Numbered from the stretch's first letter, positions 15,605 to 25,972 are shown. The stretch: 64,000 nucleotides of DNA from an uncultured Pelagibacteraceae bacterium (GCA_902599625.1 CACKGF010000001.1:1-64000), one strand, 5' to 3'. The notes: a model not told the origin generated them from the sequence alone. Numbers and translations: made by a program.

Positions 15605-17011
15605 ATGAAAGTTACAGTAGAAACAAAAAAAGGTCTTGAGAAAAACTTAAAAGTTTTTGTTGATAAAAATACTATTAATAAAGAACTTGATGTGAAGTAT
15701 GACCAATTAAAAAATGATGTAGTTTTAAAAGGATTTAGACCAGGAAAGGTTCCGAAAGATTTAATTAAAAGACAATTTGGTAAGGCAATTTATGGTGAGG
15801 TTATAGATAAAATTTTAAAAGAAACTACTACTAAAGCTTTAGATGAAAAGAAAATTAAACCTGCTCTCCAACCTAAAATTGATTTAAAACAATTTGGAGA
15901 AGGGAAAGATCTCGAATATGTAATTAGTGTAACAGAGATGCCTAAAGTAAAATTAAATACATTAGATGGTATTAAGTATAAAGAGTATAAAGTAAATTTA
16001 TCTAAAGAGGAAACAGATAAAAGAATAAAGGAGATTGCATCAAATCAAAAAAATTTTGTTGAAGTTGATCCATCAAAAGTCGCAAACGAAGGTGATTTGA
16101 TTACATTTGACTATAAAGCAACAGTAGATGGAAAAGAATTTAAAGGAAGTGAAGGAAAGAATACACAATTAGAATTAGGAAAAGATTTATTCATAAAAGG
16201 TTTTGATAAACAATTATTAAAAGCAAAAAAAGATGAAGAAATAAAAGTTGAGGCTGTTTTGCCAGAAATCTTTCCAGAAAAAGAGTTAGTTGGAAAAAAA
16301 GCAGTATTCATGTGCAAGATTATTTCGGTAAAAAAACATAAACCTTTACCTATTGATGATGAATTAGCAAAAAAACTTGGAGCAAAAGATTTAGCCGATC
16401 TTAAAAATTTGGTTTCAAAACAATTAAATGATCAATATAAAAATTCTCTCGATCAAATTTCAAAAAATCAAATTTTAGAAGAAATTGAAAATTTTAAAAT
16501 TGACGAGATTCCAAGCACGTTAATTGATCAGGAATTAAATATTCTTAATCAAGGTCTTGATAAAGAAACAATAGAAAAAAACAAAAACACTAATCTAAAA
16601 AATGCGAAAAAAAGAATTAAACTCGGTATAATTTTAAACCAAATTGGTGAAGAAAATAATATTAAAGTAGAAAATTTAGAGATTCAATCTGAAATTCAGA
16701 AACAAATAGGTATGATGCCAGGACAAGAGAAACTTGTTATGGACTATTATCAAAAAAATCCTGAAGCTGCAGCATCATTACGAGGAAACATTTATGAACA
16801 AAAGATAATTGATTTTATCAAATCAAAAGCTAAAAAAACTGTTAAAGAAATTGATAAATTAGAGGCAGAAAAAATTTTAAAGGAAGAAAATGAAAAAAAC
16901 ATAAAAGCCCAATCACCAGTCGATGATACAGAAAAAAAGCCAAAGACATCTGAAAAGAAACTAAAAAAAGCCCCAATTAAAAAAAAAGCAAAAAAAGTTA
17001 GCAAAAAGTAA
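15605..17011 (+). CDS. tig: Trigger factor, ribosome-associated chaperone
   Basis: This 468-aa protein has the N-terminal ribosome-binding domain, including the GFRPGKVPKDLI signature (residues 43-54), the FKBP-type prolyl isomerase domain (about 155-240, GDLITFDYKATVDGKEF) and the helical C-terminal chaperone domain. It binds the L23 region of the ribosome and shields nascent chains. The last 40 or so residues are a Lys-rich tail absent from E. coli trigger factor. It starts 7 nt after tRNA-Leu, with no room for a conventional promoter, and leads the clpP, clpX, lon set. Confidence 0.96.
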   Translation: MKVTVETKKGLEKNLKVFVDKNTINKELDVKYDQLKNDVVLKGFRPGKVPKDLIKRQFGKAIYGEVIDKILKETTTKALDEKKIKPALQPKIDLKQFGEGKDLEYVISVTEMPKVKLNTLDGIKYKEYKVNLSKEETDKRIKEIASNQKNFVEVDPSKVANEGDLITFDYKATVDGKEFKGSEGKNTQLELGKDLFIKGFDKQLLKAKKDEEIKVEAVLPEIFPEKELVGKKAVFMCKIISVKKHKPLPIDDELAKKLGAKDLADLKNLVSKQLNDQYKNSLDQISKNQILEEIENFKIDEIPSTLIDQELNILNQGLDKETIEKNKNTNLKNAKKRIKLGIILNQIGEENNIKVENLEIQSEIQKQIGMMPGQEKLVMDYYQKNPEAAASLRGNIYEQKIIDFIKSKAKKTVKEIDKLEAEKILKEENEKNIKAQSPVDDTEKKPKTSEKKLKKAPIKKKAKKVSKK

Positions 17012-17043
17012 TCTCAAGTTGTATAAGTGATTGATTCGAAATT

Positions 17044-17655
17044 ATGAGTGAAAAAATCTTAGAACAAATGAATACCTTAATACCAATGGTTGTTGAGCAA
17101 TCAAGTAGAGGTGAAAGGGCTTATGATATTTACTCAAGATTATTAAAAGAGAGAATTGTTTTTTTAGTCGGTCCAATTAATGATAATGTTGCGTCATTAG
17201 TAACTGCACAACTTTTGTTTTTAGAGTCTGAAAACCCTAAAAAAGAAATTTCTTTATACATAAACAGTCCTGGTGGTTTAGTGACGGCTGGTTTAGGAAT
17301 TTACGATACAATGCAATACATTAAACCTGATGTTTCAACATTATGTATTGGCCAAGCTGCTTCAATGGGATCTTTTCTATTGGCTGCAGGTCAAAAAGGA
17401 AAAAGATTTTCTCTTCCTAATTCAAGAATAATGGTCCATCAACCATCTGCAGGTTTTCAAGGTCAAGCAACAGACATAGAGATACATGCTAATGAAGTTC
17501 TTTCTCTTAAAAAAAGATTGAATCAAATATACTCCAAACATACTGGAAAGAGTGAGAATGAAATTAAGATTGCTCTTGAAAGAGATAATTTTATGACGTC
17601 GGAAAACGCTAAAGAATTTGGTTTGATAGATCAAGTTGTAGAAAAAAGATCTTAG
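17044..17655 (+). CDS. clpP: ATP-dependent Clp protease proteolytic subunit
   Basis: At 203 aa it is the usual length. The serine protease triad is Ser107 (GQAASMGS), His132 (MVHQPSAG) and Asp181 (ERDNFM). It forms a two-ring barrel that degrades proteins fed by ClpX, encoded next. It lies 32 nt downstream of tig. The N-terminal segment before [19 protein letters not shown] is a short propeptide. Confidence 0.97.
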   Translation: MSEKILEQMNTLIPMVVEQSSRGERAYDIYSRLLKERIVFLVGPINDNVASLVTAQLLFLESENPKKEISLYINSPGGLVTAGLGIYDTMQYIKPDVSTLCIGQAASMGSFLLAAGQKGKRFSLPNSRIMVHQPSAGFQGQATDIEIHANEVLSLKKRLNQIYSKHTGKSENEIKIALERDNFMTSENAKEFGLIDQVVEKRS

Positions 17656-17755
17656 TATTCCACAAGATATAGCTCAATCTAAACAGTACACTTGCCTCTT
17701 AAACACATTTTATAATAAAGTATTTTTAGTGATTCGTTTTAAAATTTAAAAAAAT

Positions 17756-19036
17756 ATGTCTAGTAGTAAAAACATTTTATATTGTTCTTTTTGTGGAAAA
17801 AGCCAACACGAAGTAAGAAAATTAATTGCAGGGCCAACAGTTTTCATTTGTGACGAATGTGTTGAGTTATGTATGGACATAATTAAAGAGGAAAACAAAG
17901 ATACGTTTGTAAAACATCAAGATGGTTTACCCTCTCCAAAACAAATTTGTTCAGTTTTAGACGATTATGTAATTGGACAGCAACTTGCAAAAAAAGTTTT
18001 ATCTGTAGCTGTTCACAATCATTACAAAAGATTAAATTATGAAAGTAAAACTAGTAAAAATGTCGAACTTGCTAAATCTAACATTTTATTGATTGGTCCA
18101 ACTGGATGTGGAAAAACTTTACTAGCACAAACATTAGCTAGAATATTAGATGTTCCTTTTACAATGGCAGATGCAACAACTTTAACCGAAGCCGGATATG
18201 TTGGAGAAGATGTTGAAAATATAATTTTAAAACTTTTACAGGCTGCTGATTACAATGTTGAAAAAGCTCAGCGTGGAATAGTTTATATTGATGAAGTTGA
18301 TAAAATAAGTCGAAAATCTGAAAACCCCTCTATAACAAGAGATGTATCAGGAGAGGGTGTTCAACAAGCATTGTTAAAAATAATGGAGGGTACAATTGCT
18401 AGTGTGCCACCTCAAGGGGGAAGAAAACATCCGCAACAAGAATTTTTACAGGTTGATACAACAAATATTTTATTTATTTGCGGTGGAGCTTTTGCTGGTT
18501 TAGATAAAATAATTTCTCAAAGAGATAAAGGATCATCAATTGGATTTGGGGCAGAGGTAAAAAATACAGAAGATAAGAAGACCGGTGAATGGATGAAAAG
18601 TTTAGAACCGGAGGACTTACTAAAATATGGATTGATACCAGAGTTTATAGGAAGACTTCCAATAATAGCTACTTTAGAGGATCTGGATGAAAAATCTCTG
18701 ATCAAAATTTTACAAGAACCTAAAAACTCTCTAATTAAACAATATCAGGAATTGTTTAAGTTAGAAGGAGCTAAACTCGTATTTAAAGATGCAGCAATAA
18801 AAGAGATAGCTCAAAAAGCAATTAATAAAAAAACAGGGGCAAGGGGATTAAGGTCTATTTTAGAAAGTGTTCTTTTAAAAACAATGTTTGACCTACCAAG
18901 CATGGAAAATGTGAACGAAGTAATAGTTGACTCAGGTGCGGCCAAAGGTCAAAGTCAACCAATTATTGTCCACTCTAAAAATAGTCAAAAAGATAAAGAT
19001 AAAGATAAAGATAAGTCTAAAACTTCCGCAGCATAA
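17756..19036 (+). CDS. clpX: Clp protease ATP-binding subunit ClpX
   Basis: This 426-aa AAA+ unfoldase has a zinc-binding domain (Cys 10, 13, 32, 35) that recruits adaptors. The Walker A motif GPTGCGKT and Walker B YIDEVDKI follow, then sensor and C-terminal regions ([12 protein letters not shown]). It unfolds substrates for ClpP. The last 20 residues form a KDKDKDKDK tail encoded by a hexanucleotide repeat. The 100-nt gap after clpP contains a TATAAT (17711-17716), so clpX may have its own promoter. Confidence 0.97.
   Translation: MSSSKNILYCSFCGKSQHEVRKLIAGPTVFICDECVELCMDIIKEENKDTFVKHQDGLPSPKQICSVLDDYVIGQQLAKKVLSVAVHNHYKRLNYESKTSKNVELAKSNILLIGPTGCGKTLLAQTLARILDVPFTMADATTLTEAGYVGEDVENIILKLLQAADYNVEKAQRGIVYIDEVDKISRKSENPSITRDVSGEGVQQALLKIMEGTIASVPPQGGRKHPQQEFLQVDTTNILFICGGAFAGLDKIISQRDKGSSIGFGAEVKNTEDKKTGEWMKSLEPEDLLKYGLIPEFIGRLPIIATLEDLDEKSLIKILQEPKNSLIKQYQELFKLEGAKLVFKDAAIKEIAQKAINKKTGARGLRSILESVLLKTMFDLPSMENVNEVIVDSGAAKGQSQPIIVHSKNSQKDKDKDKDKSKTSAA
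18989..19012 (+). repeat. Tandem hexanucleotide repeat (AAAGAT)4 in clpX
   Basis: Four perfect copies of AAAGAT encode Lys-Asp pairs at the ClpX C-terminus. The unit is a multiple of three, so copy-number change would lengthen or shorten the charged tail without a frameshift. Confidence 0.9.
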
Positions 19037-19097
19037 ATATAGTTAACAAATGATAAAAAAGTATTGCAAATTTTGATTTAATATCCATATTTAGATT

Positions 19098-21485
19098 ATG
19101 GAAATTAAATTTAACTTACCGTTGTTGCCTCTTAGAGATATAGTAGTTTTTCCAAACATGGTCATTCCTCTATTCGTAGGTAGAGATAAATCAATTAATG
19201 CTCTTAATGAGGTAATGAAAAAAGAAAAAAAAATAATTTTAGTAACTCAAAAAAATTCAGAAGTTGACGATCCAACTAAAAATGATGTATTTACTTATGG
19301 ATGTGAGAGCAACATCCTCCAACTTTTAAAATTACCAGACGGTACAGTTAAAGTTCTTGTTGAAGGAATTAATCGAGTAAAAATAAATGATTATAACGAT
19401 AACAAAGATTTTATAACTTGCTCTTACGAAAAAGTAAGCGATCAGATTAGTAAAGAAGAAGATTTGATGCCAACAGCTATTTCAGCTGTAAAAAAACTTG
19501 AAAAGTTGACTTCAATCAACAAAAAAATTTCAAGTGAAACAATTAATAATATTAAAGTTTTGAAAGATCCTTCAAAAATTGCAGATAACATTGCGTCTCA
19601 TTTGAATGCTTCTATATCAGAAAAACAACAAATTTTTGAAACCCAAGATGTTAAAAAGAGATTAAATCTTATTATTAAAATAATGGAAAATGAAACAAGT
19701 ATAATTGGTGTTGAAAAAAGAATAAGAGGTCGTGTTAAAACACAAATGGAAAAAACTCAGCGAGAGTATTACTTGAATGAGCAATTAAAAGCGATACAGA
19801 AAGAGCTGGGTGAAATTGAAGATGGAAAAGATGAAACATCGAATTTAAATAAAGCAATTCTAAAGGCAAAAATGCCTAAAGATGTTGAGAAAAAATGTTT
19901 ATCCGAATTGAAAAAATTAAAAAATATGAGTCCAATGTCCGCTGAAGCTACAGTTGTTAGAAATTATTTAGATTGGATGATTGATTTACCATGGTTTAAA
20001 AAGGATAAAATTGAAATAGATTTAAACAAAGCCCAAAAAGTTTTAGATGAAGATCATTTTGGTCTAGAAAAAGTAAAAGAGAGAATAATTGAATTTTTAG
20101 CAGTTCAAAAAAGAATGAATAAACTGAAAGGTCCAATTTTATGTTTGGTTGGTCCTCCTGGAGTTGGAAAAACATCTTTAGGTAAATCGATAGCAAAAGC
20201 AACAAATAGACAATTTGTAAGAATGTCATTAGGTGGAGTGCGGGATGAAGCGGAAGTCCGTGGTCACCGAAGAACCTACATTGGTTCTTTACCTGGAAAA
20301 ATTATTCAAATGATGAAAAAAGCTGGAACAAAAAACCCTTTATTTCTACTTGATGAAATTGACAAAGTTGGAAATGATTACAGAGGTGATCCGTCTTCGG
20401 CTTTATTGGAGGCTCTTGATCCAGAACAAAACACTACTTTTAATGATCACTACTTAGAGGTAGATTACGATTTATCAGATGTTTTATTCGTAACCACTGC
20501 AAATACATTAAATATATTACCTCCTTTATTGGACAGAATGGAAGTAATAAGAATACCAGGTTACACTGAAGATGAAAAAATTAATATTGCTAATAAATAT
20601 TTATTACCAAAACAAATCAAAGATAATGGCGTGAAAGATGGAGAGATGAATTTATCAGATGGTACTATAAAAGATATTATAAGATATTACACAAGAGAGT
20701 CGGGTGTAAGAAATCTTGAGAGAGAAATTTCGAAAATTACTCGTAAGGTTGTCAAAAAAGTGGTTAATAATGAGAGCAAAGATGTGACTGTTAATGATAA
20801 AAATTTAGGAGATTTTCTTGGTGTTAAAAAATTTAAATTTGGTGAGTTAGAAGATCAAAATAAAATTGGAATCGTTACAGGCTTAGCTTGGACAGAATTT
20901 GGTGGTGAGATTTTAAAAATTGAAACTGTGAATATGCCTGGGAAGGGTAGAATGCAAATTACAGGAAAATTAGGTGATGTAATGCAAGAGTCAGTTAAGG
21001 CAGCAAAATCTTTTGTGAGATCAAAATGTTTAGAGTTTGGAATTATTCCTCCAACATTTGAGAAAAAAGATTTTCATATTCATGTTCCAGAGGGAGCTAC
21101 ACCAAAAGATGGTCCGTCTGCTGGAATAGCTATGGTAACATCAATTGTTTCATCAATTACTAAAATTCCAGTTAAAAGAGAAATTGCAATGACTGGTGAA
21201 GTTACAATCACAGGTCAAGTTTTACCAATTGGTGGATTAAAGGAGAAACTTTTAGCAGCACACAGAGCTGGTATTAAGCAAGTATTAATTCCGAAAGATA
21301 ACGAAAAAAATTTAGTTGATATCCCTAAAAAAGTTATTGATGATATAAAGATAACCCCCGTAAATACAGCTGATGAAGTTTTAAAAATTGCACTTACTAA
21401 AGAACTTAAACCAACAGATTGGGTTGAGGTAGATAAAATTTCAGAAAATAAAAAATCTGAAAAAACTCAAGCAAGTATACAATAG
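19098..21485 (+). CDS. lon: ATP-dependent protease Lon (LonA)
   Basis: This 795-aa LonA has the N-terminal substrate-binding domain (LPLLPLRDIVVFPNMVIPLFVGR), an AAA+ domain with GPPGVGKT and LLDEIDK, and a C-terminal serine/lysine-dyad protease domain. The Ser is in PKDGPSAGIAM (about 680) and the Lys in GGLKEKLLAAHRAG (about 720). It degrades misfolded and regulatory proteins. It lies 61 nt after clpX. The C-terminal 30 residues form a charged extension (SENKKSEKTQAS). Confidence 0.97.
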   Translation: MEIKFNLPLLPLRDIVVFPNMVIPLFVGRDKSINALNEVMKKEKKIILVTQKNSEVDDPTKNDVFTYGCESNILQLLKLPDGTVKVLVEGINRVKINDYNDNKDFITCSYEKVSDQISKEEDLMPTAISAVKKLEKLTSINKKISSETINNIKVLKDPSKIADNIASHLNASISEKQQIFETQDVKKRLNLIIKIMENETSIIGVEKRIRGRVKTQMEKTQREYYLNEQLKAIQKELGEIEDGKDETSNLNKAILKAKMPKDVEKKCLSELKKLKNMSPMSAEATVVRNYLDWMIDLPWFKKDKIEIDLNKAQKVLDEDHFGLEKVKERIIEFLAVQKRMNKLKGPILCLVGPPGVGKTSLGKSIAKATNRQFVRMSLGGVRDEAEVRGHRRTYIGSLPGKIIQMMKKAGTKNPLFLLDEIDKVGNDYRGDPSSALLEALDPEQNTTFNDHYLEVDYDLSDVLFVTTANTLNILPPLLDRMEVIRIPGYTEDEKINIANKYLLPKQIKDNGVKDGEMNLSDGTIKDIIRYYTRESGVRNLEREISKITRKVVKKVVNNESKDVTVNDKNLGDFLGVKKFKFGELEDQNKIGIVTGLAWTEFGGEILKIETVNMPGKGRMQITGKLGDVMQESVKAAKSFVRSKCLEFGIIPPTFEKKDFHIHVPEGATPKDGPSAGIAMVTSIVSSITKIPVKREIAMTGEVTITGQVLPIGGLKEKLLAAHRAGIKQVLIPKDNEKNLVDIPKKVIDDIKITPVNTADEVLKIALTKELKPTDWVEVDKISENKKSEKTQASIQ

Positions 21486-21539
21486 TTTTCACAATTATTA
21501 ATTAGTAAATTAATTAATTCTGATTATTATCATATTGAG

Positions 21540-22997
21540 ATGGATGATTATAATAAGCTAGCATTAAAAGCAGTTAGTCTTCAAAAACAAAATAAATCTC
21601 ACGAAGCCAAAAAAATTTACACAGATTTACTGAAAATTGATAGAAATCCTCAAATATTAAGGCTTCTTGGTTCAATTGAATTAGATGAGAAGAATTATGA
21701 AGAGTCTTTAAAATTATTGAATGAATCTTTACAAATTAATCCAAATGACTCCGAATGTTATTCAAACAAAGGTATTGTTAATTTTAAATTAAAAAATACT
21801 GAAGAGGCTATTTCCGATTATAAAAAGGCGATTTCACTTGATAAAAACAACTATAACGCTTTTTTTAATCTTGGAAATTTATATAAAGAAATAAATAGGC
21901 TAGATGAATCAATTGAAAATTTTAATAAAGCTATTTCAATTAATAAAAATCATTATACCGCATACCACAATAGAGCTGTAGTAAAGAAACTTCTCTTAAA
22001 ATTTGATGATGCGATTAAAGATTTTGATGAAGCACTTAGGATAAATCCCAAATATTCAAATTCTCTTTTTTTTAAGGCTATTACACAATTAAAAATTGGA
22101 GATTATGAAAATGGATGGAAAAATTATGAACAACGTTGGGAAACAACGAATTTTCCATCCCCAAAAAGAGAATTCAAACAACCATGTTGGAATGGAAACG
22201 ATGATTTAAATAATAAGATTATATTAATTCACGGAGAGCAAGGACTAGGCGACAACATACACTTTGTAAGATATTTTAATTTGATAAAATCAAAAGCAAA
22301 AAAAGCAATATTGCAAGTTGATAAAAAATTAGTTCAATTATTGAAAGAATGTAATTTTGATAATTATATTTTTTCAAATGATGAAAAACTACCTGAATTT
22401 GATATTCATTGTCCTTTACTTTCTTTACCATTTAAATTTTCCACTACACTCCAAAACATTCCGTTTAATAACAAATATCTTTTTCCTAATAAAGATCGAA
22501 TTTTTAAATGGAAAAAAACTTTTGATAATCAATACTTAAATATCGGAATTAATTGGCAAGCCAGTCCAAATCCTGATTTAGATAAAGGAAGATCTTTTAA
22601 ACTGAAATATTTTAATGAAATCTCTATAATGGATAAAATAAAGCTACATAGCTTACAAAAAATTTATGGTTTAAATCAAATAAAAGAAATTAGTAAACAA
22701 TTTCAATTAAATATTATTGATAATTTTGATGAAGAGGCGCCTTTTGTTGATACAGCAGCTATTATCGAAAATTTAGATTTAATTATTACTTGTGATACCT
22801 CAATTGCTCATTTATCGGGTGCTATAGGTAAAAAAACTTTTTTGCTTCTACAAAAAAATTGTGAATGGAGATGGTTACAAGATATTGATTACTCACCATG
22901 GTATAACTCTATAAAAATATATAGACAAAAAACACAAGACGACTGGTCTACTGTTTTTGATGAAGTAAAGAAAGATATAAAAAGAATGGTAAATTAA
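21540..22997 (+). CDS. TPR protein with C-terminal glycosyltransferase-like domain
   Basis: The first 190 residues contain about five or six TPR units with regular N-P-N/K-Y spacing (for example INPNDSECYSNKGIVNFKLKN). The C-terminal half resembles the GT9/GT41-like fold found behind TPRs: an ILIHGEQGLGDNIHFVRYF loop near 225 and an SIAHLSGAIGKKTFLLL donor-site-like segment near 420, then CEWRWL and SPWY. Such proteins may glycosylate protein or cell-surface targets, but no activity can be inferred. It lies 54 nt after lon and before a tRNA pair. Predicted cytoplasmic. Confidence 0.82.
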   Translation: MDDYNKLALKAVSLQKQNKSHEAKKIYTDLLKIDRNPQILRLLGSIELDEKNYEESLKLLNESLQINPNDSECYSNKGIVNFKLKNTEEAISDYKKAISLDKNNYNAFFNLGNLYKEINRLDESIENFNKAISINKNHYTAYHNRAVVKKLLLKFDDAIKDFDEALRINPKYSNSLFFKAITQLKIGDYENGWKNYEQRWETTNFPSPKREFKQPCWNGNDDLNNKIILIHGEQGLGDNIHFVRYFNLIKSKAKKAILQVDKKLVQLLKECNFDNYIFSNDEKLPEFDIHCPLLSLPFKFSTTLQNIPFNNKYLFPNKDRIFKWKKTFDNQYLNIGINWQASPNPDLDKGRSFKLKYFNEISIMDKIKLHSLQKIYGLNQIKEISKQFQLNIIDNFDEEAPFVDTAAIIENLDLIITCDTSIAHLSGAIGKKTFLLLQKNCEWRWLQDIDYSPWYNSIKIYRQKTQDDWSTVFDEVKKDIKRMVN

Positions 22998-23008
22998 GTT
23001 AATATAAC

Positions 23009-23036
23009 TTGACGTATTGGTACTAAAAGATATAAA
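23009..23036 (+). promoter_or_regulatory. Sigma-70-type promoter for the tRNA-Val/tRNA-Asp pair
   Basis: TTGACG (23009-23014) and TATAAA (23031-23036) are separated by 16 nt and end 19 nt before the tRNA-Val 5' end. The -35 box matches the consensus in five of six positions and is the best match I saw in the window. Confidence 0.72.
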
Positions 23037-23055
23037 AAAACATTATTCTTGGTAA

Positions 23056-23131
23056 GGGCGGTTAGCTCAGTTGGTAGAGCATCTCGTTTACACCGAGGGG
23101 GTCAAAGGTTCGAGTCCTTTACCGCCCACCA
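23056..23131 (+). tRNA. tRNA-Val (anticodon TAC)
   Basis: A complete cloverleaf is seen: acceptor GGGCGGT with ACCGCCC, D-arm AGCTCAGTTGGTAGAGC, anticodon stem CTCG/CGAG around the loop with TAC, T-arm AAAGGTTCGAGTCCTTT, and encoded ACCA. It shares a transcript with tRNA-Asp, which starts 6 nt later. Confidence 0.97.
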
Positions 23132-23137
23132 AAAATT

Positions 23138-23214
23138 GGGGGTGTAGCTCAGTTGGTTAGAGCGATCGCCTGTCACGCGATAGGTCGCGGGTTCGAGTCC
23201 CGTCACTCCCGCCA
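23138..23214 (+). tRNA. tRNA-Asp (anticodon GTC)
   Basis: Acceptor GGGGGTG pairs with CACTCCC (one G-T), discriminator G and encoded CCA are present. The anticodon stem ATCGC/GCGAT surrounds CTGTCAC with anticodon GTC, and the T-arm is GCGGGTTCGAGTCCCGT. The 77-nt length is standard. Confidence 0.97.
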
Positions 23215-23218
23215 GTTT

Positions 23219-23235
23219 TTGATAATAATTATCAA
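23219..23235. promoter_or_regulatory. Perfect palindrome matching a 7-1-7 Fur box, upstream of nuoA
   Basis: TTGATAATAATTATCAA is a 17-nt perfect palindrome with 8-nt arms. Its core TGATAATAATTATCA fits the classical TGATAAT-N-ATTATCA Fur operator exactly. It sits 5 nt after tRNA-Asp and 81 nt before nuoA, in the only large gap upstream of the complex I operon. AT-rich palindromes can arise by chance, and it could act as a weak terminator for the tRNAs instead. Confidence 0.45.
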
Positions 23236-23315
23236 TAACACAAATCATTCAACAAATTAGCCCCCAATAACGTGACTTAACTGCACTTTCAATTAATCAA
23301 AAAGATTATATATAA

Positions 23316-23690
23316 ATGTATATGTACGGAGATTTTTTAAATAACTATCTAACAATCATAATATTTTTTGGAGTTGCACTTCTTCTGAGTATTGGGTTTA
23401 TTTTTCTAAATTTTGTGTTTGCGCCTAAAAACCCTGATCCAGAAAAATTATCTGCTTATGAGTGTGGTTTTGAACCTTTTAACGACTCTAGAATGGAGTT
23501 TGACGTTAGATTTTATTTAGTGGCAATTTTATTTATAATATTCGATTTAGAAATAGCCTTCCTTTTTCCATGGGCAATATCTTTAGGAAAAATAGGTATT
23601 TTTGGATTTGTCTCAATGATGATATTTTTATTTATTTTAACTGTAGGATTTGTTTATGAGTGGAAGAAAGGGGCTTTAGACTGGGAATGA
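23316..23690 (+). CDS. nuoA: NADH-quinone oxidoreductase subunit A
   Basis: This 124-aa membrane subunit has three helices and the conserved loop [47 protein letters not shown]. The Cys and the acidic residues border the quinone-entry region of complex I. A second in-frame ATG lies two codons later, so the start could be 23322. It heads the 14-gene nuo operon. A TATATA lies just upstream of the start. Confidence 0.96.
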   Translation: MYMYGDFLNNYLTIIIFFGVALLLSIGFIFLNFVFAPKNPDPEKLSAYECGFEPFNDSRMEFDVRFYLVAILFIIFDLEIAFLFPWAISLGKIGIFGFVSMMIFLFILTVGFVYEWKKGALDWE

Positions 23691-24208
23691 ACTTAAAAGA
23701 AAAAGAAGATCAAATTCCGAAAGAATTTAAACAGCTTGCTAAAGATTTTGCGGACAAAGGTTTTATAACAACTTCATTAGACAATTTAGTGAATTGGGCT
23801 AGAACAGGTTCATTGCACTGGATGACTTTTGGACTTGCATGTTGCGCAGTTGAGATGATGCAAACATCTATGCCAAGGTATGACTTAGAGAGGTTTGGAG
23901 CCGCCCCGAGAGCTTCACCAAGACAATCAGATGTTATGATTGTCGCCGGGACCTTAACAAATAAAATGGCTCCTGCGTTAAGAAAAGTTTATGATCAAAT
24001 GCCTGAACCAAGATATGTGATATCAATGGGAAGCTGTGCAAATGGTGGTGGTTATTATCATTATTCATATTCAGTTGTTAGAGGATGCGATAGAGTTGTT
24101 CCAGTTGATGTTTACGTACCAGGATGCCCACCTTCAGCTGAGGCTTTATTATACGGGATAATGCAATTACAAAAAAAGATAAGGGACCAGGGTTCAATAA
24201 GTAGATAA
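23687..24208 (+). CDS. nuoB: NADH-quinone oxidoreductase subunit B
   Basis: I start at the ATG at 23687, which overlaps the nuoA stop (ATGA); the track uses a GTG 27 nt earlier. The 173-aa protein carries the N2 cluster ligands: the tandem CC in LACCAVEMM, the Cys of [10 protein letters not shown] and that of [10 protein letters not shown]2 is the last Fe-S cluster before quinone. It works with NuoC and NuoD in the peripheral arm. Confidence 0.96.
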   Translation: MNLKEKEDQIPKEFKQLAKDFADKGFITTSLDNLVNWARTGSLHWMTFGLACCAVEMMQTSMPRYDLERFGAAPRASPRQSDVMIVAGTLTNKMAPALRKVYDQMPEPRYVISMGSCANGGGYYHYSYSVVRGCDRVVPVDVYVPGCPPSAEALLYGIMQLQKKIRDQGSISR

Positions 24209-24804
24209 TGTTAAATAATTTAGATTTAGAAAAAAAAATAAATTCAGAACTTAATACTAAAGTGAGTTCGTCAAAAATTGTCCACGAAACATTAAATGTT
24301 TCAATAGAAAAAGATGATTTGAAAGAAGTTCTTTTATTTTTAAAATCTAATCATGAAATGAAATTCAAGCAATTGATAGACATCACCGCAGTAGATTACC
24401 CAAATAAAAAAAATAGATTTAGGATGATCTATTTGTTACTCAGTCATGAATTCAATAAAAGAATAATAATCGATTTTCCCTTAAACGAAAATGAAAAAGT
24501 TTTTTCAATAACGGGTATTTTTCCATCTGCTAATTGGATGGAACGAGAAGTTTTTGATATGTATGGAATTGATTTTCAAGATCATCCAGACTTAAGAAGA
24601 ATTTTAACAGACTATGAATTTGAGGGATATCCATTGAGAAAAGATTTTCCAATCACTGGGCATAAAGAGGTTAGATATAGCGAAGAGAAAAAAAAAGTAA
24701 TTTATGAACCAGTAAAGTTAGAGCAGGACTATAGAAACTTTGATTATAATAGCCCTTGGCAAGGCACTGAATACATTAAGGAAATAAAAAAAAATAATGA
24801 GTAA
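24208..24804 (+). CDS. nuoC: NADH-quinone oxidoreductase subunit C
   Basis: This 198-aa 30-kDa subunit contains the family signature [37 protein letters not shown] (about residues 110-148). It scaffolds NuoB and NuoD near the quinone site. Encoded separately from nuoD, unlike the fused nuoCD of enterobacteria. It overlaps nuoB by 1 nt and nuoD by 8. Confidence 0.96.
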   Translation: MLNNLDLEKKINSELNTKVSSSKIVHETLNVSIEKDDLKEVLLFLKSNHEMKFKQLIDITAVDYPNKKNRFRMIYLLLSHEFNKRIIIDFPLNENEKVFSITGIFPSANWMEREVFDMYGIDFQDHPDLRRILTDYEFEGYPLRKDFPITGHKEVRYSEEKKKVIYEPVKLEQDYRNFDYNSPWQGTEYIKEIKKNNE

Positions 24805-25972
24805 ACAAACAAAAACACTAAATCTTAACTTTGGACCACAACACCCAGCTGCGCATGGAGTTTTAAGATTGATATTGGAGTTGGATGGAGAAGTCGTAGA
24901 AAAAGCTGATCCCCATATTGGTTTACTTCATAGAGGAACAGAAAAATTAATTGAAAACAAAACGTATTCCCAAGCAATACCTTATTTTGATAGACTCGAT
25001 TATGTAGCTCCAATGAATCAAGAACATGCTTTCGCCTTAGCTATCGAAAAAATTTTAGACATTGAAGTTCCAATTAGGGGACAATACATAAGAGTAATTT
25101 TTTGTGAGATTGGAAGAATTCTAAGCCACATACTTAATATTACTACACAGGCATTAGACGTTGGTGCCTTAACTCCTTCATTATGGGGTTTTGAGGAGCG
25201 AGAAAAACTTATGGAATTTTATGAAAGAGTTTCAGGATCGAGATTGCACGCGAATTATTTTAGACCAGGAGGTGTACACCAAGACTTACCAAGAGGACTC
25301 GATGCTGATATTTTAAAATTTTGTAATGAGTTTCCAAAAATTATAGATGATTTAGAGACTTTACTAACTGATAATAGAATTTTTAAACAAAGAAATGTTG
25401 ATATTGGAATTGTTTCAAAAGATGATGCGTTAGACTATTCATTCTCAGGTGTGATGATGAGAGGCTCAGGTGTGCCTTGGGATTTAAGAAAATCTCAACC
25501 TTATGATTGTTATGAACAATTATCATTTAAGGTGCCTATTGGTAAAAATGGAGATTGTTATGATAGATATCTTTGTAGAGTAGAAGAAATGAGAGAAAGT
25601 ATAAAAATAATTAAACAATGTTTAGAACAGTTACCAAAAGGACCTGTAAAATCTCAAGATAATAAGATTACCCCTCCACCTAAAAAAGAAATTAAAGAGT
25701 CGATGGAGGCATTAATCCACCATTTTAAATTATTTACAGAAGGCTATAGAGTTAAGAAAGATGAGATATACACTGCAGTAGAGGCGCCTAAGGGTGAATT
25801 TGGTGTTTACTTAATTTCTGATGGTTCAAGCAAACCATATAAATGTAAAATCAGAGCTCCTGGATTTTCTCATCTTCAAGCAATGGATTATTTAATCAAA
25901 GGACATATGTTAGCTGATGTACCAGCTGTATTAGGCTCATTAGATATTGTGTTCGGGGAAATAGACAGATGA
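24797..25972 (+). CDS. nuoD: NADH-quinone oxidoreductase subunit D
   Basis: This 391-aa 49-kDa subunit has the N-terminal [15 protein letters not shown] loop with the quinone-facing His and an N-terminal [12 protein letters not shown] helix. Near the C-terminus [36 protein letters not shown] matches the family end. It forms the quinone reduction pocket with NuoB. Confidence 0.97.
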   Translation: MSKQTKTLNLNFGPQHPAAHGVLRLILELDGEVVEKADPHIGLLHRGTEKLIENKTYSQAIPYFDRLDYVAPMNQEHAFALAIEKILDIEVPIRGQYIRVIFCEIGRILSHILNITTQALDVGALTPSLWGFEEREKLMEFYERVSGSRLHANYFRPGGVHQDLPRGLDADILKFCNEFPKIIDDLETLLTDNRIFKQRNVDIGIVSKDDALDYSFSGVMMRGSGVPWDLRKSQPYDCYEQLSFKVPIGKNGDCYDRYLCRVEEMRESIKIIKQCLEQLPKGPVKSQDNKITPPPKKEIKESMEALIHHFKLFTEGYRVKKDEIYTAVEAPKGEFGVYLISDGSSKPYKCKIRAPGFSHLQAMDYLIKGHMLADVPAVLGSLDIVFGEIDR

